Source: Sycobia sp. Sy_11 (Eukaryota; Arthropoda; Insecta; Hymenoptera; Epichrysomallidae). From it: a DNA stretch of 64,000 nt. The position numbers and the translations under genes were made by a program. The stretch lies in assembly GCA_018907035.1 (NCBI GenBank), contig JACCIC010000022.1:3201501-3265500 (forward strand), in the 5' to 3' direction. Below are positions 38,705-51,124 of this stretch, in pieces. Under the pieces are notes generated by a model, which was not told the DNA's origin, made no database searches, and was given only the letters and a program-made list of their open reading frames with translations. The stretch's first letter is position 1. Each line of letters begins with the position of its first letter.

Positions 38705-41700
38705 ATGGAGCGCTTCCCAATCATGAGCGACGGGAACATCAACATAAGCGACGTCCGTAAGTGCAAGCCCATCTCGAAAAAATACGCATATCGTACATAA
38801 TTATACACAATTTGTAATATTATTCATTATAGAATTATATTGAGTAATATGACTATTTAATTTAATTTGAACGAACCCGTTTATAGCTGCAATTGTTTTC
38901 TATGAATTGGTGCTTATTTTCAGTATAAATTTCATACATAAAAGTTTGCACACACACGCTAGTTCGTTTCTCGTACAGCAGTAATATAAGTTTAGAATGT
39001 TTAGTAAGATATTTGGGGAGTTCCCCTACACAGTGTGTGCCAGTTTGTCAGTGCTGAAGTAAACACAATTCTTTGTATTGATAAGGCAATTATTACATTT
39101 TTTTTGACAAGACTTTGGACCGATTCTGTGAAGAAAATTCCATTGCGGATATCAAATACTGTATTCAAAATGAAATCGCCGTCGAATCATATGACCCGAA
39201 TTTCCATTAAAATAAACATAATTTAAATGAAACTATCGTAAATCTGCCGGTGATTTTTAAGGATCTGTCGAAGTCAATTTTTACCGATCGAATAAAAAAT
39301 AAACCATTTTAAATAATTTTATATGTATAGAAATATTAAATATTAAATTGTAACATACATAAAAGCTTCTCGCGAATGATCATATATTGCGCAAAAGAGA
39401 CAAAATTTACACACGAGAAACGTGTTTGTGCATGTGCTATTCGCATTATTTTATATGTAATATATATATACTCGATGCTAATCGGCCGTATCATACGCAT
39501 ATACTGAGGCAGTGGACGCCATCGAGACGACAGATCCGAGCTTCGCCGAGCAGAATCGCGTTGTGTCTCACGATGTCGAGATGGTTGCGGGCAGCGGCTG
39601 CCTGGAGCCGACGAGGAGGCTACCACCGCAACAGCAGCAACTGCAACAGCAACAGCAGCAGTCGTTGGCGGGAACGGCGCCCGCAGGCAACGGCCAACCG
39701 ATGCCCCGGGTCGAGATCGTCGAGCAGCCGGCGAGCAAATCGCTGCGCTTCCGCTACGAGTGCGAAGGCAGATCGGCCGGTAGCATTCCCGGCGTCAACA
39801 GCACCCCTGAGAACAAGACTTTCCCCACGATTCGGGTGAGTCCTAACACTATCAATGAATTATTTGTACTTCCAGAATAATATATCTATATATATTTCAA
39901 GAGTGATATAGTGATAGAGGGAGGGGGGAGAGAAGCGAAAAGGTGGACAACACTTGGATTCACATTTTGAATTTATTGCAAAGGAAAAGAGATCATCACT
40001 ACAATGTTAGAACCAAAAAATTAAAGAAATAAACACAAATTTAAATGTTAAGAACAGAAAGAGTAACTATATTGTGCAGAATTCAGAATTGCTATATCTT
40101 AAGAATCCACTGTTAACTGATTACATATTACAATGCATAAAACTTTGAAGATCTAGTTGAATAAGATAGTTATATCTGTCACAAACCATTTTTCTTGTGG
40201 ATACGTATCCTATTTTAGGACTTGATGAGGAACTTTTTTATTAGTCAAAATTTCAATCTCGTATGTGGCTACAAGAGACCACTTAGTAAGTAGGTGAAAA
40301 TTGAGTCAAATGTTTTATCGCCGCCGAAAAAAAGCCGAGTGGCGTGAATTACTCTGCTCGATCATCGGTGCCGTGTGCGACGCGCGGAGAAAAACTTTAT
40401 ATAAATATACTGGCTTGATCCCGTTTGATCTGAGAAAAATACTAAATTTTAGTTTCAATGATAATTTCCTCAAAAATTTTTACTTATTATGGTTTGCATA
40501 ATAACGTCCAAATACCACTATTGATTCGTCTATGATGCAAATATAAATAGTTTTCAATTTCAGAACGGTACCTTTTTAACAAGAATAAGACTTGTATTGT
40601 AATGATTAACATTCATTGTTTTTACTTTTTCTCTACCTGAGACACATAGCATTATACTTTAAAACTAATTGCTTATCCTTTATGTAACATATTCGGCAAC
40701 TGCAACAAGAGTTGTGTGTTTTTAAATAAAATATTTTCGATAGTAAAACGATCAGATATACAAAGTAGATGAAGACACATTATATTATTTTAACCAACTA
40801 TAATAAATATTTAGTTAATTAAATAATATAATATAATAAGTATTTAATATCCTTCATTTCAAGTTACTTTTATAAGTTTATTATATTTGAAATTTCTTGC
40901 ATAAATTTGTTCCTTTACGGTTAAATTTGCTATTTTATATATTATGAAAGGGTCCTTAATTACATCTTACTTCCTTAATGAAATAAAATTCAAAATAATA
41001 TTCAAGCACAATGTGAAATAATATTTATTTCACACACAGATTTTGTTCTCTTTCATAATTATATCGCATATAATGGATGGAACATTTGGATCCTTATGAA
41101 AATGTGATATGAGTGGAAATCATGATATTTGTAGGCTGAATTTCTTATATTAATATATATATTATTTTCTATTGAAACTTAACTAATATTATTAATTTAT
41201 TTGGTAACAGATTGTGGGTTATAAAGGTCGAGCTATGGTAGTAGTTTCGTGTGTAACGAAAGATTTACCCTACCGACCACATCCACATAATCTAGTTGGT
41301 AAAGAAGTTTGTAAGGATGGGGTTTGTACAGTTCGGATTTCCTCGGAAAATATGACGGTATCCTTTGATAAACTTGGAATTCAATGCGTGAAAAGGAAGG
41401 ACATCGAGGAAGCTCTAAAAGTTAGACAGAAAAATAAAGTCGATCCTTTCGGAAGTAGGTTTTACTAGTTCTTTACAACCAATGAATTTCTTTTCTCGAT
41501 TGCAATTTAAAATTCAAATGATTATTTTTATAGCTGGATTCGATCACAAACGTCAGCCAACAAGTATTGATTTGAATGCTGTTCGGTTATGTTTTCACGT
41601 ATTTTTAGAAGGACAAGGAAAAGGAAAGTTCATATCTTTAAAGCCAATTGTTTCAGAACCCATTTATGATAAAAGTAAGTATATTAAGTTTAATTTCAAA

Positions 41701-42735
41701 TGCGTTCATATGACCTTTTGAAAATATGGAAAAACATTCATTTTGAATTTAGAACTACAATTGAATAAAATTTTTTAATAATATATTGATTGGATTAAAA
41801 ATGATATAAGTAACTAAAATGAACTTCTAGAGAATTTTGATGTCAAAAGATCTATCTTAAATGTTGACACGGAAAAAGTATACCGTATATATTAAAACTT
41901 GCAATTTTTTCAGAGGCGATGTCAGATCTTGTTATATGCAAACTTAGTCATTGTTCTGCATCAGTAGCTGGTGGCACAGACATGATAATACTTTGCGAAA
42001 AAGTGGCGAAGGAAGATATTCAAGTCCGGTTTTTCGAAGAACGCGATGGCCATCTTTATTGGGAAGGATTTGGTAATTTTCAATCAACTCACGTTCACAA
42101 ACAGGCGAGTAGATTTAAATATTAATCGTTAAAATTATTACATACTAATATTGCTTGACATGATCTACATTATATATGAATATTATCAGCAATTTTCCTG
42201 ATAATGGTTATTAGATCTTTTAGAATTATTTGCTTAGAGTCCTCGACGTCGTCCATTTGACAATTAATTTTTATACAAAATGCTATTCCAATTCTTTGAT
42301 ATAGTTTTTTTCTTTAACAAACAAAAATCTCGTACTTGCAACAACATACCTCACTTTAGTGGCTTAAACAGATATTAATCAAAACAGATACGAACTTTCT
42401 TATACTTCTCATCTTGACTAACACGATCATAGTATCAAAATTTCAAATGCGCGAAATCGATAAATTCTCGCTAATTTTTATATACACCTTGTATTTAATT
42501 TACATATATATTAAAGTTGAAAATTATATATCAATGATAATCATTTATTATAATAATGTTCATGGTAATAAGTTAACTTCCATACAGAAAATGTAAAAAT
42601 TAATTTCGTGGATAAATGTATAGTTTTACTAGTTTTACTTTTGTTTGAAAGTAATATTATAATTACGTTTGTTATAAAAACTAAATGTTTTCATTATTTG
42701 AGCCATCCATTGATTTGAATTTCATTAATTACTAT

Positions 42736-42798
<63 letters not shown>

Positions 42799-44493
42799 GG
42801 TTCATTCTTTTATATTACCATGAATTAAACTATTTTTTCTAAAATAACAAAATATGTATTAATTTGATAGATTATCAAAGTATATGTTTACATTTTCACA
42901 TTTATTTTGAAATCTAAATGGTATATTATTCAATAATTATAGGTGGCGATAGCTTTCCAGACCCCTAAGTACAAAATACAACACATAGATCGTCCGGTCC
43001 AAGTCTTCATTCAATTACGACGACCATCAGATGGCATTGTGAGCGAACCTGCGGTGTTCATGTTTTTACCCTTAGAACAAGGTAGGCTTGGACACTTGTG
43101 GTCCCTACGAAAGGCCTTGATTCATAACAAGGTCTACTATAATTCATCCGCAAACTTTCACCGCGTTTACGGGCAAGATGAAGCCCCATATCAATCATTA
43201 AATAATAGCGCCGACGTTGATAGATCTAACAGCTGTGATGCTATCGAAGATCTGGTAAATGCAAAGCGTACCTATAATAAACTCTCAGCTCTTCGCGCCC
43301 TCCACAATATTTATAATGCACAGCGAAATAATAATGATTATAGAACATATCATTCTGAGGTTCTTTTAAAAAATACTCTCACTCCTTTGTACGATGTTGA
43401 TAATAATGGTGTCAATGACGATGACACTAAAACTATCTTACCTGAAGGGAATGGCAGCATGCAGGATTCAGAGAGAATTTTAAGCGATAGTAATAAGTCT
43501 GACTGGTTTGATTATAGTGAAGTTAGCAAGTGGGTCAGAAAGAGTCAGGCTGATCCCAACAATCAAGTTCTTGAAGCGAATGGCATTGATATGATCGTAG
43601 ATGCGGCAGCGAGCAACGGTGATGAGTCTCTGAAAGAACTTCTTACCGACTTTGTTGAACTCGACAACATATATGAGGACACCCACATTAAGCTGATACA
43701 GGAAAAACAGCAACAACAAACTACGGGTCTAGCTCAAGCGAACAACAAAGTAGAGATGGATGTACCTGATAATAAGACATATACAAGTTTACAAATGGCT
43801 ATGAAGAATCCTGTCTGGGTTCGTATGCGAAGACGGTACATTGAGGAACCGACGGGTGCAACAATCGTTCCCAGTCCAATAATAGCAGTGACCAGCGATA
43901 TTCCACCGCCACGTCCTCCGCCCTTAGGTTCCACCAAACGTGACGTGCTACAGAAACTGGATGAGCCATTGCCGCCTCTGCCACCGAAGCGAATTCGCAA
44001 AACTCCATCGATGCCGGTTCTACCTCGTATTTCCTCGAATCAAACGTTAACCGATCAACAGCGACCTGATATGGATACTGCCCCGCTTAAAAATTTGCCC
44101 ATTCCACCTTCGGGTAACAGCACTCTGCCCAAACAAAGCAAACCCGGTCTATTCTCCAAGTTATTTTCTAAGAAGACAAAGAGAGGAGACAAAGTCGGTT
44201 CGACGACAAGTCTTCCTGGTCTGAGCAAACAGAATTTGGTGCAACAACAGTCGTCGGAGCTAAAGTCAGAAAATGTGCCACCTGTTAGAACATTAACTGC
44301 GAGTACAAGAAGTCTCGAAGTTGATGGTGATGAGACACCACCTTATGGTGCTGACCTTACTGAAGCCGAGCATTATGCGCTGTACACCGCAATGGCGCCA
44401 CACGCCACAGCTTCAGAATTTGATGAAATGTCTTGTTACTATAGTCCTGTGGAGGGTGGCAAAATTTTGACGGAGGTCAAAGAGAGCGCTTGA
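38705..44493 (+). CDS. dl: Dorsal copy 1, isoform B (read-through C-terminus, Dorsal-B-like)
   Basis: Shares exons 1-5 with isoform A but reads through the internal donor at 43082 and stays open to a TGA at 44491-44493, giving 2502 nt and 833 residues. The unique 470-residue tail starts at Gly364 and lacks the RRKRQK signal of isoform A. It has two proline-rich stretches resembling SH3 ligands (PPPRPPP near 638-644, PLPPLPPKR near 659-667), a basic [13 protein letters not shown] stretch from 719, and a compositionally complex end beginning [15 protein letters not shown] at 784. A polyadenylation signal AATAAA lies at 44554-44559. Drosophila dorsal is known to make a comparable Dorsal-B form with an unrelated C-terminus. 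An open frame of this length and low-repeat composition in such AT-rich DNA argues for real coding use. Whether the tail changes localisation or partners cannot be read from the sequence. Confidence 0.85.
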
Positions 44494-47400
44494 GTTTGCA
44501 TATTACAATAATAACGAATGTTCTTTGCTACACCATTACGAAAAATTTAAAAGAATAAAGTTCGTAAAATTTATGCCTACATATTTATAAAACCTATGAG
44601 CTTTTCGATCTTAGATACTCCGATATTGTATGTATAATCTAATGAATGTAAGAGTGTAACTTAATCGTAAATTACGATATTATTTCTTTCCTTAACTTTT
44701 TGTTTTAATTCAGATTGAGAGGCTCATTTTTTTTAAAATTGTATTATTTAAGTAATATGATAAAAATGTTTCGAAGTTCAATTAGAATTTATATATACTA
44801 ATATCAAATTTTAAAAAATTAATATAAGGTTCAATTAACTAGCTCTTGATTTAAGTACATGTTTAGTATTATTTACAACGTTTAATCGAAGAAAACATTA
44901 TATTATTCTAAATGTAATATTTTTCCTAAAATATTGGAAGCTTTCTTTAGTTCTTTTGTGAAAGATTTTTCTGTATTTTTGACGTATCAATTTTATATAT
45001 ATTATAGGTTTTAAATACGTTTATAAAATATAACCCAAAAAATACATAGTAATGTATAAATTCAAACTATAAGTGTGATCTTCAATTTCAAGTTTACAGT
45101 TCATAATTCCTTATGGCTGTAATAATTAGAAATTGGTATTAAGTTTAAATTTTTTTTACTTCTTCATTTACAAAAAAATCGTACTTAATATCAATTACGT
45201 ATTCTAGTCAATCGTGGATTTTATAATAAGCTTTACATTGTTTTAAAATATTTTTTGTTTTCTCTAGATTCGAATCTTATAATTTCGTAAAGGGAAAAGA
45301 TAAAATTTTTTTAAAGAGTATCTGCTCATGAAAGCAGAAATACTAATTAAGATATATAAATATTATACTATAGTTGCAAAAATTAAAGAATATATATAAA
45401 AATTTTGTACCAAAAACTCAAAAATATGAAAAATAATTTTCACTTTTTTAAATTGATTAGTTATACATAAGCTATACATATAATGAAAAATTGTCAAGTG
45501 TAGATTAAATGCTTCTCATAAATATTCTGAACGACGATTTATCTTAAGTTTATAGTGTTTTGAAAATTACTTAAGGTTTTGGAATTTTTTATAAAGATCC
45601 TTAATTTCTTTCTAATCATTAATAACTTGTCGTTTGTTTAAGATCTTCAATATCTTTATGACCATACACTTAATTGTATGTTTATTGCTACTTCAATATT
45701 GTCTTCCAATATGAAATTTTTTTAAATTATCGAGAATCGTGGCCTTTTAACAATGAGCTTTTTTACTTTGACTTTAAGTATCTCTTAATGCGTACCGTTC
45801 AGTAAACCTGCACAAAATATAAATATATTTAAATATCTATACTTTAAGAAACCTATCTAAATTTTGGAGTTATAAGATAATTTTAATTGTAAAAAAATTT
45901 TGTTAACGTTTCATCGTTCGTAGATGATGAATGCAATTCGTTAAGGCGAAAACGACAGAAGTTCAATAATAGTCCGAGAGCGCAAGTGTTGAGGCATTTG
46001 CAAGCCGAGGCTGAAAAAAGTAAGTATTCGTATAAATGATCAGATTATCCTTCTATGGTGACTGGGTTAAATGGTGTCGGTATCGCCTATCGCTGTTACT
46101 TAATTTTCAAATTTTCTGTTAACTGCATACAAATCAACGTCATCTACCTTGACTACACCTACGTTGTTTTAAAATTTATAAAATAAAACTATAATAATAT
46201 GTTAATAATGTTATAATTTTACATTAACACACTTTTTATCACATAAAAATATATAAATTTTTCTTAAGTAATTTGACGTTGATTCTTGTAACCATTTATT
46301 TAAATACATATGATCAAGGAGCATTGTAAAATGGTGCAATATAACTTGTATACGTCAATAATACGAATGTTGTAATTTGGCATAATTGCCAAAGCGATAT
46401 GAAGCTCAATGCAATTACTCTATTTTTTAATGTACTTTCATGCGATTCTAATATGGCTCTTACATTTTGTACTTTTTTAAGAATACATATTTATAAAAAC
46501 TTATGTGTTGATAATCATAAAGAGCTTACAAGCATCATTTTCAACGAAAGCGTGTGAGAGCGAGTAATTGAAATGCAGCGACAATAAATTTTGCCTTTTA
46601 ATAAGATTGATTGATATTCTTTTGATGTTCTTTGAATCTTATGTGCTTTATAAGATTTTACATCATTTAGGTAATAACATTCTTGCAATATACTGAAGTG
46701 CAGATGTGCAATCTTTTTAAGAGACAGTTTTTAAAGTGAATATTATATTACTGGATTTTTGTGAAATCTAGAGAGAGAAAAACTATATTTATAAATTGTA
46801 TTAGATTATATTATATGGATAATATATGTATATACATACACACCTACATATAAGCACGCATTTTCATTACTGAATTATATTATTTTTCCCTGAAAATACT
46901 TTTATTCTGTTGGCCAGTCAGCAAATTTCAGAATCGGCATGTCGCACACTTGGATCTTCAGGTATGATGCAATTGTGTGTTGTTGAAAAAACGTTAATCT
47001 GTAGAATAATTTGCTTTACTTAGAAAAAATAGAAATATTAACATAATTTAAGCTCGATAAATAATGCCAGGACAATTTTTTTTGAATTATAAATTTTAAA
47101 TTCAAATATCAGGGAAGTACTTGGCAATGTGGAAAATACGTTCAGGAATCCAAATAGAATTTTAGTTGATGGAACTCTTCAATTATTAAACCACTTCTAT
47201 TTATGCTTATATAAAAAATTAACCATTTTATTTACTAAGTATTTAATCACTTTAACCTTCTACGTATATTATATTAATACGTACCTAATAGAAAAGTTTA
47301 TTGTATTGATGTGTCATAACTTTCGTGATAAACATTTTGAATCTTTGCATGGCTCATGGTTGCATGTGGCTTTACGTGCTAAACTTTAGAATAAATTAAT

Positions 47401-48247
47401 TTTTTGTAATTAAAATATATTTTGTAATAAACTAATTGTACTTGTATTTCAATTTGCAGAGCCTTCAATTTTAAGTCAACTACCTCCATATGACTTTAAT
47501 CTTATCAAATCTGAGCCAAACGAAATACATTCGCCATTTGGAGGCTCTTCCATTTCCACAGTACCATCACCTCCAATGTTTCAAGTTGGAAATCCAAACA
47601 CACCAAATATAACCGGACTTTGGTAAATATTTCACTGCAATTCATAGTTATTTTATCAGCGAGATTTTGTATTAAATTTATAATTAAAAAAAACTTACAT
47701 GATAGAAAATTAAATTTTTTATATGTTTTCCATAAAAAAGTTTACGTTTCTTTCGTGAAAAAAAATTATGTGAACAACATTAAAAATTGAATAATCAGGC
47801 AAAAGCTGACAAATTTTATGAAAATCTCAAAAAAAATTTTATAAATGTTAATAATTCTGATCAAGATTGGTAATATTTAAATAAAAATCACTTCAATTCA
47901 TATTTATAATATCAAATTTATTAAAATTTTTTAAAATAAAATAATCTAAAAAATTTTAGTGTAAGTTGTCATATATACAATTCATGTCAACAATTGTTAT
48001 CAATCCAATTTTATTGTAGTCCAATAAATTCACCAAGGCGTACGCCATCACCAATGGGTTGTGCCTTATATAATATACCTCCTCCACAAGGACAGCATAT
48101 TTTATCATCTCGGTTGCAGCCAGACATCATGGCACAAGAAACAATACCACCTATATTAATGCAAGATCATTTGACTAGTGATAAACCTACTGAACGGGAA
48201 AATAATTTCATACTCGGTGACACGCGTAAGTAAACTTAGAATAATAA

Positions 48248-48316
<69 letters not shown>

Positions 48317-48934
48317 TGTATATATATGTATATATATGTTGCTTCAAAAAGTAAAATATACACATTACACAATATATATTATGTGAAATATACATTACAC
48401 AAGTTATATATTATTTAGATATTATATCCAATGCCATTGAGAATGCGTTAAATATTGGTAACGCGCTGAATAACACAACGCCATCAACAGGAGATTTTGA
48501 TTTAAACTTTTCGCAATTCGATAATGTTGATCTGACCAATTTGAACATTTCCGATATTGTGAAGGTAATTTTCCATTTTAAAAACTTATGCAATCATATT
48601 ATTCTTCTTCGCTCTTAACTTTTAATTTTTCTTTTGACTTTTTACTCTTTTTGATATTTTATACATTTAAATAAATAATTATCCTTTTAAGAAATTTCAT
48701 CAATTGGTTTATTTCTTCTTATTATCTATTTTATTTTTGAAACTATAATTTTCTTTTATTTTCACACAGCAGGAGGAACTAAATGGAGAAATAATAGCGG
48801 ATTCTAATTGTGCAGAAGAGAGTGGAATGACAGATAGTTTTACAAAATTGACACGAAAAACAATTCAAGAACTTTTTTCACTGAATAATACATATAAGCC
48901 AATAAGGGATGACGTAGATTTCAAGTATAATTGA
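38705..48934 (+). CDS. dl: Dorsal-type Rel/NF-kB transcription factor, copy 1, isoform A (spliced, NLS-containing)
   Basis: Rel-family transcription factor expected to act downstream of Toll, held in the cytoplasm by an IkB/Cactus-type inhibitor and binding kB sites in the nucleus. Eleven coding exons: 38705-38756, 39513-39835, 41211-41454, 41534-41674, 41914-42104, 42943-43081, 45924-46019, 47460-47622, 48020-48225, 48419-48564, 48770-48934. They join to 1866 nt, 621 residues. The start is the first ATG after an in-frame TAA at 38693. Residues about 51-67 are glutamine-rich. The Rel homology domain runs from about residue 83 to 364, with the recognition loop [16 protein letters not shown] at 96-111, the [10 protein letters not shown] motif, and RRPSD with Ser346, the conserved PKA-type site. 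Exon 7 supplies the nuclear localisation signal RRKRQK at 371-376. The tail is rich in Pro, Asn and Asp and ends in short acidic/hydrophobic stretches typical of an activation region. AATAAA signals follow at 48954 and 49011. Intron 5 has a GC donor. Identification is firm; exact ends of the tail exons are inferred from phase. Confidence 0.93.
39015..39026. promoter_or_regulatory. kB site GGGGAGTTCCCC in intron 1 of dl copy 1
   Basis: Contains GGGAGTTCCC, a full match to the Rel consensus GGGRNWYYCC, with an extra G and C flanking. It lies 259 bp after exon 1 and 487 bp before exon 2. Autoregulation of Rel genes by Rel proteins is well known, so a role is plausible. Confidence 0.5.
39836..41210. 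other. intron 2 of dl copy 1
   Basis: AT-rich; a 66-residue open frame at 40301 has no supporting features. Confidence 0.7.
42105..42942 (+). other. GC-AG intron 5 of dl copy 1
   Basis: The coding frame ends CAC AAA CAG and resumes GTG GCG ATA at 42943, as homology requires. The donor is GCGAGT, not GT. A nearby GT (42109) would break the frame. The matching intron in copy 2 has an ordinary GTAATA donor. A (TA)n tract sits at 42741-42791. Confidence 0.75.
42943..44493 (+). CDS. dl: dl copy 1 exon 6, long form (end of Rel domain plus isoform-B tail)
   Basis: A single 1551 nt open exon starting at the acceptor before 42943. Its first 139 nt encode the C-terminal end of the Rel domain, including the QLRRPSD motif, up to donor GTAGGC at 43082. 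The rest encodes the isoform-B tail. The reading phase into exon 7 (G plus AT gives Asp) is kept when the internal donor is used. The terminal exon of one isoform is therefore a longer version of an internal exon of the other. Confidence 0.88.
   Translation: MAIAFQTPKYKIQHIDRPVQVFIQLRRPSDGIVSEPAVFMFLPLEQGRLGHLWSLRKALIHNKVYYNSSANFHRVYGQDEAPYQSLNNSADVDRSNSCDAIEDLVNAKRTYNKLSALRALHNIYNAQRNNNDYRTYHSEVLLKNTLTPLYDVDNNGVNDDDTKTILPEGNGSMQDSERILSDSNKSDWFDYSEVSKWVRKSQADPNNQVLEANGIDMIVDAAASNGDESLKELLTDFVELDNIYEDTHIKLIQEKQQQQTTGLAQANNKVEMDVPDNKTYTSLQMAMKNPVWVRMRRRYIEEPTGATIVPSPIIAVTSDIPPPRPPPLGSTKRDVLQKLDEPLPPLPPKRIRKTPSMPVLPRISSNQTLTDQQRPDMDTAPLKNLPIPPSGNSTLPKQSKPGLFSKLFSKKTKRGDKVGSTTSLPGLSKQNLVQQQSSELKSENVPPVRTLTASTRSLEVDGDETPPYGADLTEAEHYALYTAMAPHATASEFDEMSCYYSPVEGGKILTEVKESA
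44494..45923. other. 3' untranslated region of dl isoform B and intron before exon 7
   Basis: AATAAA at 44554-44559 is the likely polyadenylation signal for isoform B. The remainder is AT-rich intron. Confidence 0.55.
45924..46019 (+). CDS. dl: dl copy 1 exon 7, carrying the nuclear localisation signal
   Basis: A 96 nt exon between a TAG acceptor and a GTAAGT donor. It encodes [14 protein letters not shown] followed by a short Arg/Gln/Glu stretch. The RRKRQK motif is in the place where Dorsal and Rel proteins carry their nuclear localisation signal, just after the Rel domain. The exon is too short to stand out as an open frame; its phase joins exactly to exons 6 and 8. Confidence 0.85.
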
Positions 48935-49713
48935 GTAGTTTTAAAATCGAATTAATAAAAAAAAATTTCTCGATCCCGGCTATGTATGACTCGTACATAC
49001 TCAAATAGTAAATAAAACCAAGTGTACTGATCAAGCAAAAATTCGATCTAAGGGGTTTACCGAATATGGTCATAAGTTTATAAATATGGCCACCTCTGAT
49101 TTTTAGACTCTTCAGTATGATATATGAGTGTTACGAGATCTTATTATATTTATTCGTGGTGTGAAGATAGTTAGAAAGTGCAATAATGATGAACTTCTAT
49201 GTGTGACTGTAGTATCTAAAAAATATCCCTTCAGTACTAAAAAATTACAGGCATTTTATATTTTGTTCGTATAATTTGATGTTTACAAAAGTCTTATCAG
49301 GTATAAAATATTTGACGTTTATTTTAAAATTCCAGTTCTCTATATATATATAACTCCTATTTTTAATTTATTTAATTTTATAAGTATCTCAACCGAGTAT
49401 ATGTAACTGCTCGAAAAATATTCGGCTAATTTAAATATTATAAGATGTTATATTTTTTAAATGTATTTTTATTTTATAAAAAGCATTGTTATTTAAATAA
49501 TCCGTCTTTTATTAATATCATCTAAATTATGATAAAAAATTGTATTATTTTATACGTTTTTAAAAGATTAGTTACATTGTTTTTTAACAGTTACGATTTG
49601 TATTAAGTTTTTGAGTACATCTTATCTCTTTAATAAACACAGAGAGTAGTACTTTTACAAAAAAATAATTTTTCCTGTATTTTCATAGAATTGTTTAGTC
49701 AGGGGTGGTTATG

Positions 49714-49779
<66 letters not shown>

Positions 49780-51059
49780 TGATCTAATTTTATCAAGGCG
49801 ATGCAAATGGTTCTCTAGGAAACCATATTGGAACACTTACCTTTTATCGAGAATTCTGTGATGAAAAATATATTCATGTACAAGTTGTAACAATTTTACG
49901 TATTAGGCAATGATGCAGCTAATGTTTTCAGGAAAGTATTTAACTCTCGTGCATCGACATTATATTTTTATACCTACATGAAGCGTTATTTAGCGCCTAA
50001 ATTCAAGTGACATTTTATTTAGATTTTATTTTGATTTTTTTATCAAAATGACTTATGATTTAAAAAAGGGAATGCAATTGAAGATTAAGAATATAGCACG
50101 AACAAGAGTTATTTCTAAATGTCTCTCAAAAAGTCTTATGAGACAAACAAGTTGAGATTATTATTTACTTTTGAACATTTATGATCAATAATTATATTAG
50201 CAATTTGTTTGAATAATAAACTATGATTTTCTTAATATAATCCATATATTATACCAAAATACATTAATGATTTTTTAAACGATTTGCACGTGTAATTTAT
50301 TAGCTAAAATTTTCAACCATATAAAAGAAACTTTTACATTTTCTTCAAATGCAGAAATGTTATCGTTCAATGTTTAAAATTTGGATGATATTTCAATAAA
50401 CTCTATCATTCTTATATTATTTTTAATTGTCTTTAAATAAAAATTATGGATTTATTATTTTTTAATTAAAAAACTCAATACAATTTACTGTTAATAGTAA
50501 TTTAAATAATTTTTAAAAATGAAAAATTATAAATAATGTACTTCTTTTTCATACAATAATTTGATAATTATGAGACCTTGCTTATGAGATTTAAATGACT
50601 AATTAACAAAGATTGTATCCACTACATTGCCTATTTTAAAATTAAATTACTGAATTATATAACTCATACAGAAACTATGATCTAGACCGTGTGTGTACAG
50701 TGGATTTAAAAAACGTAACAGAGTTATGGCAGTCTTCCGACGTTAATGTTTTTACCATTTTCATATTATTTGTAAAGTTTTCAACATTTACTATAGTAGT
50801 TTAATCTATATTAATTAATTTTATAAATTTTCGAGCATATTTTTAATTTTTCTCTTTAAATTACCAAAAACAATAAGTTTTTAGTCCAACTTAATATATC
50901 CAAACATTTATACTACAATAGATAATACCATAACTATACAAGTTTGGATTAATTTTAAACTTTGTATGTTTGTTAAGTTTGTGATATCAATGTATTTTAT
51001 CAAGTGAACATATGAAATGGTATGTTTTCAAACTATTTTTTTTATTCTTATTGTTATAG

Positions 51060-51124
<65 letters not shown>

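Noticed and set aside
40301..40501. 66-residue open frame in dl intron 2
   Set aside because: No splice sites in matching phase and no counterpart in other Dorsal proteins that I know.
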